The notes beneath the pieces are model-generated. The model was not told where the DNA came from and searched no databases. It was given only the letters and a program-made list of their open reading frames with translations. DNA of 64,000 nucleotides from assembly GCA_019279435.1 (NCBI GenBank), contig JAAALK010000081.1, forward strand, positions 25,508,457 through 25,572,456, given 5' to 3'. Made by a program: the position numbers and the translations under genes. Shown here piece by piece: positions 35,358 to 48,380 of the stretch. This DNA comes from Zizania palustris. Taxonomy: Eukaryota > Streptophyta > Magnoliopsida > Poales > Poaceae. Every line of letters starts with the position of its first letter. Within the stretch, counting starts at the first letter, position 1.

Positions 35358-35695
35358 GGGGTGTGTTTGGATACGGGTTAAATTTTAGCACGTGTCACAT
35401 CGAATATTTCGATAATTTGAAAGACTAAACGTGAACTAATTATAAAATAACTGCAGGAATCGGAGACTAAATCGCGAGACAAATTTTTTAAGCCTAATTA
35501 ATCCAGAATTAGCAAACGTGTACGGTTAGCATCGCATTGTTAAATCATGGTATAATTAGACTTATTAGATTCGTCTCGTGAATAATCTTCCGATTATACA
35601 TAGGTTTTGTAAATAGTCTACATTTATACTCCAAATAATATTTAACATTAGATGTGACAGGGACTGAAAATTTTAGCCCATCCCAAACACCCGGG
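35358..35695. mobile_element. Tourist-like MITE between the two Adh genes, ~338 bp
   Basis: Ends GGGGTGTGTTTGGATACGGG and, inverted, the related CCCGGGTGTTTGGGATGGG. TAG stands on each side (35355-35357, 35696-35698), a variant of the usual TWA duplication. Interior motifs (cttattagattcgtctcg, gtttgcta-type) match the MITE at 30703-31045 in part. Confidence 0.75.
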
Positions 35696-35698
35696 TAG

Positions 35699-37540
35699 TC
35701 TTATTTTCTTTTCACATTTGCTTGCCTATCTTCTCAAATGTTGCAACCATAGATATCTTGTAAATTTTTTGTATGGACATCCCCTTCAAAAACCAATAGA
35801 ACGTTAATCCAGCATATTTAAATATAAGAATTTTTGTTAACATGTCATTACAATTTTCTGTAATTTGAAAAATGCCACTGTGAGTGACTGTGCTAGGTCC
35901 CATCTGTCAGTGACACGTCGATGACATATTTTAAAACCGTGAAAATTATAATGGCATGAAAAAATTTGGCCTTAAATACCATGAAGATTTATAATAATTA
36001 TTTGTTTTATCAGTTCAACGAAAATAAAAAAGTCATCATTATGGATGACGGTTCTATCCACGTATCTGTACATGTAAGATTATTTCATAGGTATAGGTAT
36101 GAACATGTAGTACTATACGTATCTACCGGTATCTGATTGCCATTCTTAATTATCATACACGCTAAGAGCATATCTAAGAGATTATTTATATGACTACTTA
36201 AATTTGAATTTAGGTATTTTGGTGAAAAATGAAGCTTCAAGAGTCTCCCTAAATAAGTCCCTTTTCTAATCTATTTCTTAAATCATCATTCATCTCTCTC
36301 AAATATATATTAGTTTAGCAAGTCTCTATTTTCATTTGCACATTTTTCTCTTGCATGTATATTGTTTTCTCCGTACGTGTTCGTTATAGGTTGGACGATA
36401 CACATATTTAAAGTATCCACGTTTGATACAAAATTTTTTACCTATTATAGGACCAGTATTTATAGATTATAAACATAGGATGACGATTATAGGGAAACTA
36501 TTGTAGATGATTAATTTTTAGGGAGGAAATCGAGTTTAGGCTGTCTATATGTGATTTAGTGAATAAAATTTAGGGTTTCAAGATGCCTATAAGACTATCA
36601 CAATGGGGGGTTCATGGGGTGTTTTATGGTATAATTATCCTGCCACATCAGAATTTTTTGCTGACGTGACATCAATTAATGAGGAAAGAGATGAAAGTAG
36701 TATCATCACTAGACATGGTGCTAAACCCGTTTCAAAAACGGTATGAACGAAATGAAATACCTATTGAGAGCAAATCGTTTCATCAGAAGAAAGGGTATTT
36801 CATACGCGCTCGTGCATTTTATTACACTATTAGCCTAGGAAATAGTGAAATGAACACTCCCAACTAAGAGAGAGTATTTCATTCAGTTGTAAAGCTGATA
36901 TAGCATTCTAAAAAACAATATTATGAAACCCACCACTCTGAATAGTCTAACACCCCACCCGGATCTCCCCATGCTTTAGATTTAATTCCATTTTTAAGAA
37001 TGACACGATTCAATTTAAGTAGTAGAATGAATACATTTCATAATTTTTTATAAACTCATCTAATACGCAGGAAAAAAACTTGATCTACTAATAATTTTTT
37101 TAAAAAAAAACTATGATATCCATCCAAAGAACCCTAAACCTGGCATCGCTCTCCCACACATGCACGGCCTGTAGAATTCGCCAAAACAGCGTTCTCTTCC
37201 ACATACAGTCTACAAATCACAGCTGTACTGCTTTCTCACTACTAATCACAGCTTAATCATTTTCCTAATCCACGCGTGGCCGCCAGCGCCGGCCACTCCC
37301 GGCCGCAGATCGCGCCGGCCGCCGCGCATCCGACGGCCACCGCCGCGTCGTCTCCGGAGGGAAGAAAAATATAAAAAGAAAGCGAGGAGAAAACCACGGC
37401 CGGCGTTCCATTCCAGTGGAGGAGGCAGGAGTCCCCGGTTTGTGTGCGACACCGCCCGCCGTCCCGTCCCGTCCCGTCCGTGGTTTGCTGCCCAAGGCGG
37501 AGGAGGTGGCGAAACCTCACCCTCCATCCTTCTTCCTCCT
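35699..37540. other. Intergenic between Adh genes
   Basis: AT-rich, with possible degenerate MITE at 36170-36900 whose ends I could not define. 37260-37520 is GC-rich upstream sequence of the next Adh gene; the overlapping minus-strand frames there are composition artefacts. Confidence 0.4.
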
Positions 37541-37544
37541 TGGA

Positions 37545-37558
37545 GCTATATATACAGA
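37545..37558 (+). promoter_or_regulatory. TATA box of the Adh1-like gene
   Basis: agctatatatacag lies about 150 bases before the start codon, the same core sequence as in the first Adh gene, indicating that the promoter was duplicated with the gene. Confidence 0.6.
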
Positions 37559-37698
37559 CGGCCTTCGCCGCTCTAGGGTCACATATACTCATCGCCGGCT
37601 TGATCTGTGAGATTCGCGGAGGGATTTGTGTTGGGTTTGGTTGGTTAGCTCTTGGGTGTTTCTGTTTCTGTGCGCGGATTTAGGAGAGCGAGAGGAGA

Positions 37699-40361
37699 AT
37701 GGCGACCGCCGGGAAGGTTATCAAGTGCAAAGGTCCGTGCTTTTTCCTCTTCTGTTTCTGCTTCATTTTGGTTTGCTTCTGCTTCTGATTTTGGGATTTA
37801 GTGAGGTTATTGTTAGTGTTTTCTTGGATGAACAGTACCGGTTCTTGCAGGAGCTAGATTTATAGTTTCTTCCTGAAGAAAAAATGCTGTTTTTTGTGTC
37901 ATCTAAGTTTGTATTTTGGTGGAGTACGGGGCTACGGGCTATATGGTGATGGTTCTCTTGGATCCGTGCAGCCGCGGTGGCATGGGAGGCCGGGAAGCCG
38001 CTGTCGATCGAGGAGGTGGACGTGGCGCCGCCGCAGGCCATGGAGGTCCGCGTCAAGATCCTCTTCACCGCCCTCTGCCACACCGACGTCTACTTCTGGG
38101 AAGCCAAGGTATCTACCTAACTCATCACATCTTCCTCGTGGATTTGTGACATCCTGCTGCACCTGCAATGTGTGGTTGACTTCCGCTTTCTTGTGGCTTC
38201 TCGTCTCTTAGGGTCAGACTCCCGTGTTCCCCTCGGATCTTCGGCCATTGAAGCTGGAGGGTATGTTCTTACATCTTCCTCCGATTTGTTGTTTATACTT
38301 GGTCACTCACTCTACTGCTCTGGTTACTGGTGTAGCGTGGTGTTAGTTTATTAAGAGCTTAATTAAACTATGTTTCATGGTTAAATCTTTAATCTTGGTT
38401 GGTGGTCATTGTTTATTCACTTGCCAGTAGTAGAAGTGTAGAACATTTGGCTGATGTAATCCCAACAACATTCGGATTAATCACATGACGCATGTAAATC
38501 TTTGTTATTCTGTCTTAGTCAACAATAACTTGGTCCTCCAGTTGGAGCTTGAGTGATTTGAGTAGTATTTCAAATTACAACTTACCAGGAAGAACCTTTT
38601 CTTTTAGTTAGCTTGTAATTTATTTTTTGAGGTTGACAAATGACATTAACGCCCAAGCATTGCTTGGTCATTTAGAACACCTTTTCTATTCAATAAGCTG
38701 GTATTTTTCATTTCACAAAGTGTGTGCATTAGGCGTGCTTTTGACCCTTTAGCTGTCTAAAATGTTCCTGATACCGTTTATGTTATCCTGAAGACCTGAA
38801 CTAAACTGCAGAATCTTTTTGTTTGTTGCACCTAGTCCAAAATTATTTTTTTCCAATGTGCTGAAATGTGTCCATGTTTGCAGTATTGTGGAGAGTGTTG
38901 GAGAGGGTGTGACTGAACTTGCCCCTGGCGACCATGTCCTCCCTGTGTTCACTGGGGAGTGCAAAGAGTGTCCCCATTGCAAGTCAGCAGGAGCAACATG
39001 TGTGATCTACTTAGGATCAACACTGACAGAGGTGTAATGCTTAGTGATGGCCAGTCGCGATTTTCCATCAATGGGAAGCCTATTTCCATTTCGTCGGGAC
39101 TTCAACCTTCAGTGAGTACACTGTCATGCATGTTGGTTGCGTGGCGAAGATCAACCCAGAGGCTCCCCTTGATAAAGTTTGTGTTCTTAGCTGTGGTATT
39201 TCAACTGGTAAGTGGAATTATTCTGGTTCTTGTATTCTTGTTACTTGCTAGATATATCTGGTGATGCTCAGTCCACAATTTCCTTTCACAGGTCTTGGTG
39301 CGACGATCAACGTTGCAAAGCCACGAAAGGGTTCAACTGTGGCGATATTCGGTCTAGGAGCTGTAGGCCTTGCTGTGAGTGTCCAAATTCTTCTCTTGAA
39401 TGCCCTCGATTACAACGAGAGATCCATTAATTACTCTGCATATTGTATCATTAGGCTGCTGAAGGTGCAAGGATTTCTGGAGCATCAAGGATCATTGGTA
39501 TTGATCTGAACCCCAACAGATTTGAAGCAAGGTATCTCCTTGATTTACCAAATCACCTGTTTGTTTTGTGGTTTTGTAAAAACTCACTAATGTTGCATAC
39601 TTCTTTGGTATGTTCAGCTAAGAAATTTGGATGCACTGAATTTATCAACCCAAAAGACCATGACAAGCCAGTTCAGCGGTTTGTTTCCTTACATACCCAG
39701 GCAAAAGAGAAATTATCTCACTTCATTGTACTGATACCAGCGCGTACGAACAATTCAGGTACTTGCTGAAATGACCAATGGCGGAGTTGACCGCAGTGTT
39801 GATGTGCACTGGCAACATCCATGCCATGATACAAGCATTTGAATGTGTTCATGATGTAAGACCTCAACACAAGTATTTTCACCTTACACAGTTACAGACT
39901 GGTGCACTGGTAACATCCATGTCTTTTGATTTGCCGGGACGCTAAGTATTCTGTTTCTAAATCCAGGGCTGGGGGTGTGGCCGTCCTGGTCGGCGTGCCG
40001 CACAAGGATGCTGAGTTCAAGACCCACCCGATGAACTTCCTGAACGAGAGGACCCTGAAGGGTACCTTTCTTTGGTAACTACAAGCCGCGCACCGATCTC
40101 CCCAACGTCGTCGAGATGTACATGAAGAAGGTAAACAGATTGATGCATCTCTAGTTTCCTTAGCTTGGGAATGTTAGAATGTTTCACCATCCTCAAGAAC
40201 ATGGTGCTGATTGCTAGCTCTTGACATGCCCTGCTGTGATTTAGGAGCTGGAGGTGGAGAAGTTCATCACGCACAGCGTGCCATTCTCAGAGATCAACAC
40301 GGCGTTCGACCTGATGCACAGGGGCGAGGGCATCCGCTGCATCATCCGCATGGAGGACTAG
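37699..40361 (+). CDS. Adh1: Alcohol dehydrogenase class-P gene, Adh1-like, 10 exons with many 1-base indels
   Basis: Exons: 37699-37732, 37972-38108, 38212-38260, 38884-39207, 39292-39374, 39455-39531, 39618-39678, 39759-39855, 39967-40130, 40245-40361; all GT-AG, same layout as the neighbour. Same enzyme and motifs as the upstream copy ([30 protein letters not shown]). Features such as [30 protein letters not shown] and the ELEVEKF...RMED end point to Adh1 rather than Adh2. Frame breaks: exon 3 (two extra bases), exon 4 (two losses), exon 6 (extra C), exon 7 (one loss), exon 8 (extra T), exon 9 (extra G and T). Exons 1, 2, 5 and 10 are clean. The very similar pattern in both copies points to consensus errors more than to two independent pseudogenes. 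Head-to-tail order, 3.2 kb apart, fits an old tandem duplication. Confidence 0.85.
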
Positions 40362-42018
40362 GCTATTGGCGCGTGTTTCTGGGCAATAAAGACGGCAGCT
40401 TGAGCCTGCCTGCCATGGTGGTGATGGGACACGCCTCTCGTGCAACTTTCTTGAGCTTTTTTTTGTCGAATCAGCAGTGAACTGTCACTACGAGTATCTT
40501 TTGGCGTAATATTCACTATATTTCGTCCACCGAGCCTGTTGTTCTGAAGTTGAGAAGTCCAGTGAATTCCGAAATCCGAATTTCATTAGGATTTTCTCTG
40601 GAGCGAATCGGCGTGATTTCATGTCATGATTCAGGCAATTTTTGTCAAATTTGTATTCCCTGGGCTACTGCCTGGCATCCGACATGTGGTCCATCGACTT
40701 CTCCTGACGTTGGGACCCACGTGTCAGCAAGAGAGCAGCCGTGAGCATGGCGCTCAACTATAGCTGACAACTGACGTGTGAGCACAGCCGAACGAAGGTG
40801 CCTCATCCGTAGGAGAAACTAACCTTATTTTTAACTATCATTTAGCTAATTTCTAAAAATATTACTCTTTAAATTTAATACATCGTCAATATAATTTTCG
40901 CTCTTAAAAAAATTACTCATCACTTTTAAAATCAAACATAGTTCAAAAGATTTGATTTTTTAAAAAATCTCATTTCTGACTTAGAAATCCCAAGTTATGA
41001 ATTTTCAAATTTTAGATTTTTCTAAAAATATATTTTCTCTCTAATTTTTGAAAATTTAATTATTTTTGAAAATCTCAATTTATGACCTATAAATCCAAGT
41101 TATAACTTTTCTATTTTTTCAAATTTAGAAATTTTATTTAAAAGTTCTTTCTTTATTTCACTGTGCAAACAAAATCGTCTACATTATTTTTACAAAGCTA
41201 CGCGGAACAAACCATCAGCAACATGAATAAAATCAATATTAAATATTAAGAAAATATGCTCGCTGCGTTGTCCGGCCAACGAACCGTGTCACTGTGTGCA
41301 TGCCCGGCCTGGTCAATATTAAAAAAAATATTTAATTCTGTTTTGAAATCCAGAAATTATGATATTTATTGTAAGATTGACAATATTATTTATTTTCAAG
41401 GGTAAACAAATTTATACAAGAAATCAGAGGATGTAGAATAATGGATAAGTCTGACATTTTTTTGACAAAATTATTCACATATCATTATAATTTTCAAAAA
41501 TTGTCTACATGTTTCTGTGAGTAACTTACATGTTACTATTAATAACTGTGATGGTCTCATCCGTAAATAATACACCGATAACATATTAACAAACTATAAA
41601 AAATTATAATGATATAGAAAAAATTAACCTCTTTATTCCGTCAGCTAAAAATGTCAACGAATGATTTCCCCCTTGTCACCTTTCAGTCTGGATTTTTAAC
41701 ACGCACGGACGGAACGAACGCTCGATCGATGCTTCCCGTTTCTTTTTCGAATCACGGCCACGCCAATTTTGACCGATTTTTAGCCGGACAAGTGAAGTGA
41801 GACGGTGAAGAACCTTGGCGAACCAAGGCAGCAGAAGCAGTCAGCCAATGCGAACGAACCCACCTCCCACCTCACCTGTTGGTTCTCCCGCTGTAATTCG
41901 CTTCAGCTTCACTCGAGTCGTCTTCCTCCTCCAGCTCTCCCCGTTATAATATCGCCAGCTCCAGATCGATCTAATCATAGCAACAACAAAGCAGCAGCGA
42001 GCAACGACGAATAACACG
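40362..42018. other. 3' flank of Adh1-like gene and intergenic
   Basis: 40362-40560 is likely 3' untranslated sequence. 40800-41660 is AT-rich with no recognisable element. 41700-42018 becomes GC-richer and may be the leader of the small gene that follows. Confidence 0.4.
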
Positions 42019-42341
42019 ATGGTGCTGATGGGGTTGTGTGGCCTGGGTGCTGGTGCTGGGAAGAAGAAGGTGTCACCGGCAACGCAGCAGCACCTGCTGC
42101 CGAAGAGAAGCAGCAGCAAGCAGCAGAACCGAGAGATGGCCATGGCGTTGTTGGCGAGGAGGAGAAGAAGAAGATGGGAGCAGATGGGCATGGTGATCAT
42201 GCTGTGAATGAGGTGATGCGGCGGAAGCAGCAGCAGAAGAAGAGCAGCGAGGGCTCCCTCTTGATGTACCAGTTCCACTTCCACTCCCCGCCCTGGCCTG
42301 CTCTGAATCCGCTAGCTCCATGCCTGGAACTGGAACGCTGA
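42019..42341 (+). CDS. Putative small unknown gene, frame uncertain
   Basis: An ATG at 42019 opens a 62-codon frame rich in Gly, Lys, Gln and Arg. A second frame (from 42036 to the TGA at 42339-42341) overlaps it and ends in a plausible domain-like stretch (RRKQQQKKSSEGSLLMYQF and FHFHSPPWPALNP). A single base error near 42060-42170 could join the two. The region has a leader-like, A- and C-rich sequence before the ATG. I do not recognise the product. Alternatively it is non-coding. Confidence 0.35.
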
Positions 42342-42406
42342 ATTCAATTGAAATTTAGTTAGTTTTGGGGGGTTTCATTTGACTTGGAGGGCTATGGCTT
42401 AATTTC

Positions 42407-42506
42407 NNNNNNNNNNNNNNNNNNNNNNNNNNNNNNNNNNNNNNNNNNNNNNNNNNNNNNNNNNNNNNNNNNNNNNNNNNNNNNNNNNNNNNNNNNNNNN
42501 NNNNNN
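42407..42506. other. Assembly gap (100 N)
   Basis: Exactly 100 N, the usual placeholder for a gap of unknown size. It removes the left end of the copia element that follows. Confidence 0.99.
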
Positions 42507-42754
42507 TGGAGAGCCCCATGACTTAGCGGAGAGATTCTGAGGGTTGTTATGGAGCGAAGTTTTCTTGGCTTCGAACTTTTTCTCTGCGAAGCCTGTGTTC
42601 GGAGGTCGAGTAGTCCTCCGAACCAGACCTTCGAAGTAGTGTTCAAAGCTGTTCCGCAGAAGACAGGATTAAAACCGAAGGCTAGTTTTTTAGCCCAAAA
42701 TTTTTAAGCTCCACATTAACCCCCCCCCTCTGGTCGCCGTTTCCGATCCCAACA
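42507..42754 (+). repeat. 5' LTR remnant of the copia element
   Basis: The 248 bases after the gap match the last ~253 bases of the 3' LTR with scattered small differences. The rest of this LTR must lie in or beyond the gap. Confidence 0.85.
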
Positions 42755-42772
42755 ACTGGTATCAGCGGGGTT
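42755..42772 (+). other. Primer-binding site of the copia element
   Basis: ACTGGTATCAGCGGGG follows the CCAACA end of the LTR; TGGTATCAG matches initiator tRNA-Met. Confidence 0.75.
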
Positions 42773-42834
42773 AAGATCACCAGTTGACCTTAACCAGTTT
42801 TGTGATTTGTTGGCGACATGATGAGGCAAGGTAA

Positions 42835-44480
42835 AATTCCTCATTCGATGGGACAGATTTGCATACTAGAAGGTGTGCATGGAGGCTTACTTGTTAAGCC
42901 AAGGAATGCAATTTGGGGAGATTGTGGACTCCACATACTCCATCCCTGCGACTCGCACCTCTCAAACTGAGAGGATCATTATAATGCCAACTCCAAGGCA
43001 AGAATTAACTGTTCATCGGTTTGAGTAGAAGTGAGTTCGATAGGGTTGCAGCACCTTAGGACAGCTAGGGAAATCTGGACAACACTCACTGTTTTTCATG
43101 AGGCTCTACACAGATTAAGGCTAGGCGCCAAGCACATACAACCAACAGTATCAGCTGTTTGTGCATGCACCTGGTGAATCTAGATGCCATGTTTTCTCGC
43201 TTTGACGCGATAGTGAGTAACTCGATTTCTCCAAGGGACGCTTGCTTACATGATCATGATAGGGCTATCAAGCTTCTCTATGCTCTTGACCGTAGCTATA
43301 TGGGAAGTAAAGATATCCAGCATTGAGGAGTCCGCAGGCTATGACACTTTGACCTGCGATGAACTCTTTAGCAAGCTGAAGTCCATAGAGATTGCCAAGG
43401 CATCTCTGCATGCACGAGACTCTTTGCCACAACCATGTGGCATTGGTTCTAGCACTAGCGTGGCACCACTGCAGAAACCAATCACATCTGGCACTTGTTT
43501 CTTGCAGATGGTTTTGTTTGGCCTCCCTGTCTCCGTCAAAGGAGCAGGTGGACACTCTCTAGATGATGAGAGCTTGCTCTCATTGCCAGAAGGTTCACCC
43601 GTGTTCACCAGAGAGACGGATCAGGGAGAAGTGGTTTTAGTGGTTGCTATGGAATGTGGACACCCTCTCATATTACGGCCTATTGCCCCAAGCTCAAGAA
43701 GAGAGATGAGAGTGAGGCCCCCAATACCACAAAAAGGAGAGGAAGCCTTTTGTGAAGGGCAAGCGCGGCAAGATGGCTAGAAAGTACCAAGGCCGCTTCC
43801 AGACCTTTGTTGCTGCTCTCAGCGACATCGACACATCCTCAACTGAGGAGGCGAGCTCTGAGGAGGAGGAGTCCCCAAGGAAGGAGGACAAGAAGGAAAG
43901 AAGGGACGAGACTTCACCGGCCTTGCTCATGGCCAACAGCGATCACAGCGGCGCTGAGCTTGACTCATCTGAGGTAACACTTTCATCTGACCAGCTACTA
44001 TTAATTAGATGAGCTGAATGAAGTAGTTCTTGGTCAGGTAGATTACTTGTGCAAGCCGCTATGAGAAAAGAAAGAAAGACCTTAGACGGCGCGAAAACTA
44101 TTTCTACTGAATAGCCATGCTTAAGTCTAAATTTGATGATGCTGAATGTGAGTCCTGTTCTGTCATGGGTGAGCTTGCTCAGTTGCGTTCTGTTAATGCT
44201 CAAACTCTAATCTGAGCTTGAGACTGCACAGAAGCAGCTTTTGGAGGTGGATTCTAGACCTCATGATGTTATTGATTGCATGAACTGCTCTTTATTACGC
44301 GAAAGCATTAATTTACATGATAAGCGTGTCCATGATTTGGAGGCTAGATTGGAGAGGGCCGGTAGTTCTAAGGATGTGCAACTGTTTGTGACACTTGCAT
44401 CACCCTTAAGGACCAACTAGGCACTGTTAGAGAGCGAGCTGAGAACCTCATGTCAGAAAATGAATACCTTTTCCGTGGTT
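42835..44480 (+). pseudogene. copia Gag, frameshifted
   Basis: Pieces in different frames resemble plant copia Gag (UBN2 type): the segment near 42850-42960, then IWEVKISSIEESAGYDTL at ~43297-43350 and an acidic stretch at 43820-43900. The related minus-strand element has the same block (IWEIKVSSIVESVSYDTL), which confirms the identity. The zinc knuckle is not clearly preserved here. Confidence 0.7.
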
Positions 44481-45254
44481 AATAATGCATGAGGGAAAGG
44501 TTAGGATGGATTGCTCTTGGCCAAGACCAAGTTGTGTGCTGACAGAGCAGGGGTAGCTCTAGGTTTGGGTTTTGAGAGGATTCCTTCAGACAGTAAGACC
44601 AAAACTGTGTTTTACCTCTCCCACTACCTTAGAGAAGAGAGAGTTCTGTTAGACACTCCACCAGCCAAGAAACCTACCCGAGCTCCAAAAAGAAACCACA
44701 CCTCCTGCCAAAAAATCCCTCCAGAAAACCACTCAAAAAAACCCAAGGAGCATGTGAGAGTTGCTCCTGTGACCATGAGATGCCCCCAGGAGAGGTTTCA
44801 TTGTTCTATTGTCAGCGGGCGGGTCATTTGGTTGGGTTTTTGTTTTCGTCGCATCAAGGATGAGCGACGCTCTCAGGCGATGAGTTACCAGGACATGCAC
44901 TACCCATCTTTAGGTATGCATGAGTCTGAGTTTACTATCGTCCTGCTTTTGAGGAGCTCCTCGTGCTTCTCGGAGAGGTTTTGCTCCTCGAGGTGTTCAC
45001 CATGTTCCATTGGTGGTAGACCTCGGGGGAGTAGGTTTGTACCTCGTCAGAGTAGGAGACCTGACATGTTGTTCGATCTCAGCATGTAGGTAGACCCGCA
45101 CTTTGCATCATTTCGATTTTCCTATGCGTAGACCATCTACTTTTACTGCGCCTACTATCGTGTCACTCAGTGCTGGATGCCTCGTCATTATTTCACTCAA
45201 CCCCAGCACTGAGCGATCGAGTTATTCTTATCGTGTGTAGGCGACAGATCGAGG

Positions 45255-46370
45255 CTTGGAGGGCACGTGGATCATGGACTCCGGTTGTTCGCGCACATGA
45301 CCGGAGATGCAGCTTGGTTCTCCAGCCTCACCACAACCAAGCAAAGGGAACATATCACATTCGGAAACAATCGAAGGAGTAGAGTGAAAGGTAAAGGTGT
45401 GGTAAGAATTAATTCGAATTTCCCTCTCAAAGATGTTGCTTTGGTGAGAAACCTGGGATACAATTTGCTGTCTGTATCTCAGTTGCTTGATGAGGGCTTC
45501 GAAGTGCGATTTCATCGCGATACTTCGCAAGTGCTCAATTCTGATGGCGTTGTGGTGTAAGATCTTCAGAGTTGGGAGAGTTTTTGGAGCTGATTTTTCA
45601 GAGTCATCTGGTTCTTCTCATTGTCTTGTTGCCATTCACTTCTGAGCTTTGGAAATGGCATAGGAGACTAGGGCTATGAGCTTTGAGTTGCTCGCTCGTC
45701 TGAGCGCCCTAGGTGATCCGAGGATTGCCCAAGCTCAAGTTTGAGAAGAATTTAGTTTGCGCTCCTTGTCGACATGGAAAAATGGTTGCCGTTCGCATTC
45801 GCCAGTCACCACAGTGATGACTAAACAACCCGGAGAACTTCTCACATGGACACTGTAGGTCCTTCTGGGTTAGTTCTTTAGGCGGTAAGTGGTATGTATT
45901 AGTTATTGTCGACGATTTCTCTCGCTACTCTTGGGTCTTCTTTCTTGCCAGCAAGGATGAAGTGTTTTCATTATTCGGAGCTTGGCTTTGAGACTTTTTA
46001 CTGAACTCCCCGGTGCATTGAAATTTATTCGAAGTGATAATGGCACTGAGTTCAAAATAGTCTCTTTGTTGATTTTTGCATGGAGCATGGCATAGAACAT
46101 CAATTCTGCTCCGCGGGTTTCTCAACAAAACAGGTGTTGGAGGAAAAACCGCACTTTGGTTGAGATGGCTAGGACGATGCTTGATGAGCATAGGACTCCT
46201 AGAAAATTCTGGGCTGAGGCCATGAACACTGCTGTTACATCTCAAACCGAATCTTCTTGCGCTCAATTTTAAATTGACATCTTATGAGCTGCGTTTTGGG
46301 AGACAGCTCAAGGTTACTCATCTTAGAGTTTTTGGCTGTCGCTGTTTCATCCTAAAAACGTGGTAATTTG
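45255..46370 (+). pseudogene. copia protease and integrase, frameshifted
   Basis: Protease motif WIMDSGCSRHMTG is spread over two frames at ~45265-45305. The linker GNNRRSRVKGKG...LLSVSQLLDEGF and the integrase follow: zinc region near 45650-45780, core strand with GGKWYVLVIVDDFSRYSW at ~45885-45935, RSDNGTEF at ~46030-46055 and the KNRTLVEMARTMLDE region near 46145-46190. At least six frame breaks. Confidence 0.8.
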
Positions 46371-46739
46371 GATAAATTTGAGTCGCGATCTTCTGACGGG
46401 ATCTTTTTGGGTTACACTACTATGGTCTCTTATCGTGTTTATAATTTAGAGACTAACACTGTCATCGAGTCATGTGATGTGACTTTTGATGAATCAACCC
46501 CCTCTGTAGTTCTGCTTTTGAACAGGCAAATGAACACGACATGGAACAGACCTTATTCGAAGAAGAAGATCCCGGAGAATTCGAGGATGAACCCCTACTA
46601 CCCTCGACATCGACCCCGAAGCTGACCCGCTTCAACTACTTCGGCATGAGGTCCCAAAGCGACTACCTAACATCGGTCATCTTGGACCACTCCACGCACA
46701 AGTGAGGGGGGACTGCATCCCGCCGCGAGGCTCCACATC

Positions 46740-48380
46740 ATGTTCAAAGGATGCACCCTCCCGAGCAGATCATTGGGTGAGCTTGATCAAAGGGTAACTC
46801 GTTCCCATGCCCATTTCACTAATGCTGCTTTTGTTGCTTCTTTCGAGCCCTTAGATGTTAGTCATGCACTTTCTGATTCTAGTTGGATCAATGCCATGCA
46901 TGAGGAACTTGAAAAATTTTGAGAGAAACCAAGTCTGGACGTTAGTTGATCCTCCACCAAATGGTTCATTTCATTGGAACAAAATGGATTTTCAAAATAA
47001 ACAAGGGGAGGATGGGACAATAGTTAGAAACAAGGCTAGACTTGTAGCTCAGGGCTTTTCTCAACTAGAAGGGATTGATTTTACTGAAACTTTTGCACCT
47101 GTTGCTCGCCCTTGAGGCCATTAGGATTTTGCTTGCCTTTGCGACATCCCGGGGATTCAAACTCTATCAAATGGATGTCAAAAGTGCTTTTCTAATGGCT
47201 TCATAGGTGAATATGTTTATGTAAAACAACCCCCTGGTTTTGAAAACCCCAAGTACCCACATAAAGTCCTTAAACTTCATAAGGCTCTTTATGGACTCAA
47301 GCAGGCCCCTCGGGCTTGGTATGATAGACTTAAGTCTTTTCTGCTTGAGCGAGGGTATTGATGGGCTCTGTTGATAAAACTTTGTTTACTCTCAAGCATG
47401 GCAAAGATTTCCTCCTAGTCCAGATTTATGTGGATGACATCATCTTTTGTGGCTCTTCTCATGCTTTGGTTGCCGAGTTTGCAGATACCATGAGCAGGGA
47501 ATTTGAAATGTCGATGATGGGTGAACTCACCTTTTTCCTTGGTTTGCAAATCAAGCAAAGCAAACAGGTACTTTTGTCCACCAGACAAAGTACACCAAGC
47601 ACATGCTCAAGAAGTTCGACATGTCCGATGCGAAGCCCCTCGCCACTCTAATGGCTACATCTGTAGCATTGGACCCTGACGAAGATGGAGAAGCCGTAGA
47701 TTAGAAGGAGTTCCGAAGCATGATCGGCTCCCTCCTCTACTTGACTGCTACGAGGCCGGACATACACTTCGCAGTGTGTCTGTGCGCTCGTTTTCAGGCT
47801 TCACCACGAGCTTCGCACCGCCAAGCGGTAAAGCGCATCTTAAGGTATCTCAAACACACCCTTGATTTGGCATATGGTATTCAACTTCTTCATCTTTATG
47901 TCTTCGAGGTTATTCCGATGCGGATTTTGCTGGGTGTAGAATTGATAGGAAGAGTACCTCTGGTACTTGTCATTTTCTGGGTACTTCTTTGGTTTGCTGG
48001 TCTTCCCGCAAACAGTCTAGTGTTGCACAATCAACGGCTGAGGCCGAATATGTTGCTGCAGCTAGTTGTTGCTCTCAGATTTTGTGGATGGTTTCCACTT
48101 TGCGGGATTTCGGGTTAGATTATAGAGTGTTCCACTTTTCTGTGATAACACTAGTGCTATTTGTATTGCAAACAATCCGGTTCAGCACTCCAGAACCAAA
48201 CACATTGATGTACGGTATCATTTTCTCAGAGATCACAATGAGAAGGGTGATATTGAACTTCAATATGTTGATACCCAACACCAGCGTGCCGACATTTTTA
48301 CAAAACACCCTCGATGCTTCTTCTCGATTTGCTTACTTGCGTGGGGAACTTGGCATTTGTCACCCTTACGGCATTTTGTG
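46740..48380 (+). pseudogene. copia reverse transcriptase and RNase H, frameshifted
   Basis: Reverse transcriptase: W.LV then FKNKQGEDG...KARLVAQGF (~46985-47060), YQMDVKSAFL, LYGLKQAPRAWY, active site YVDDIIF at ~47425-47448. RNase H: SLLYLTATRPDI, then KSTSGTC and AEAEYVAAA (~48035-48065), RTKHIDVRYHF. Stops and shifts separate at least six pieces, e.g. TGA at ~46919, TAG at ~47702. Confidence 0.85.
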
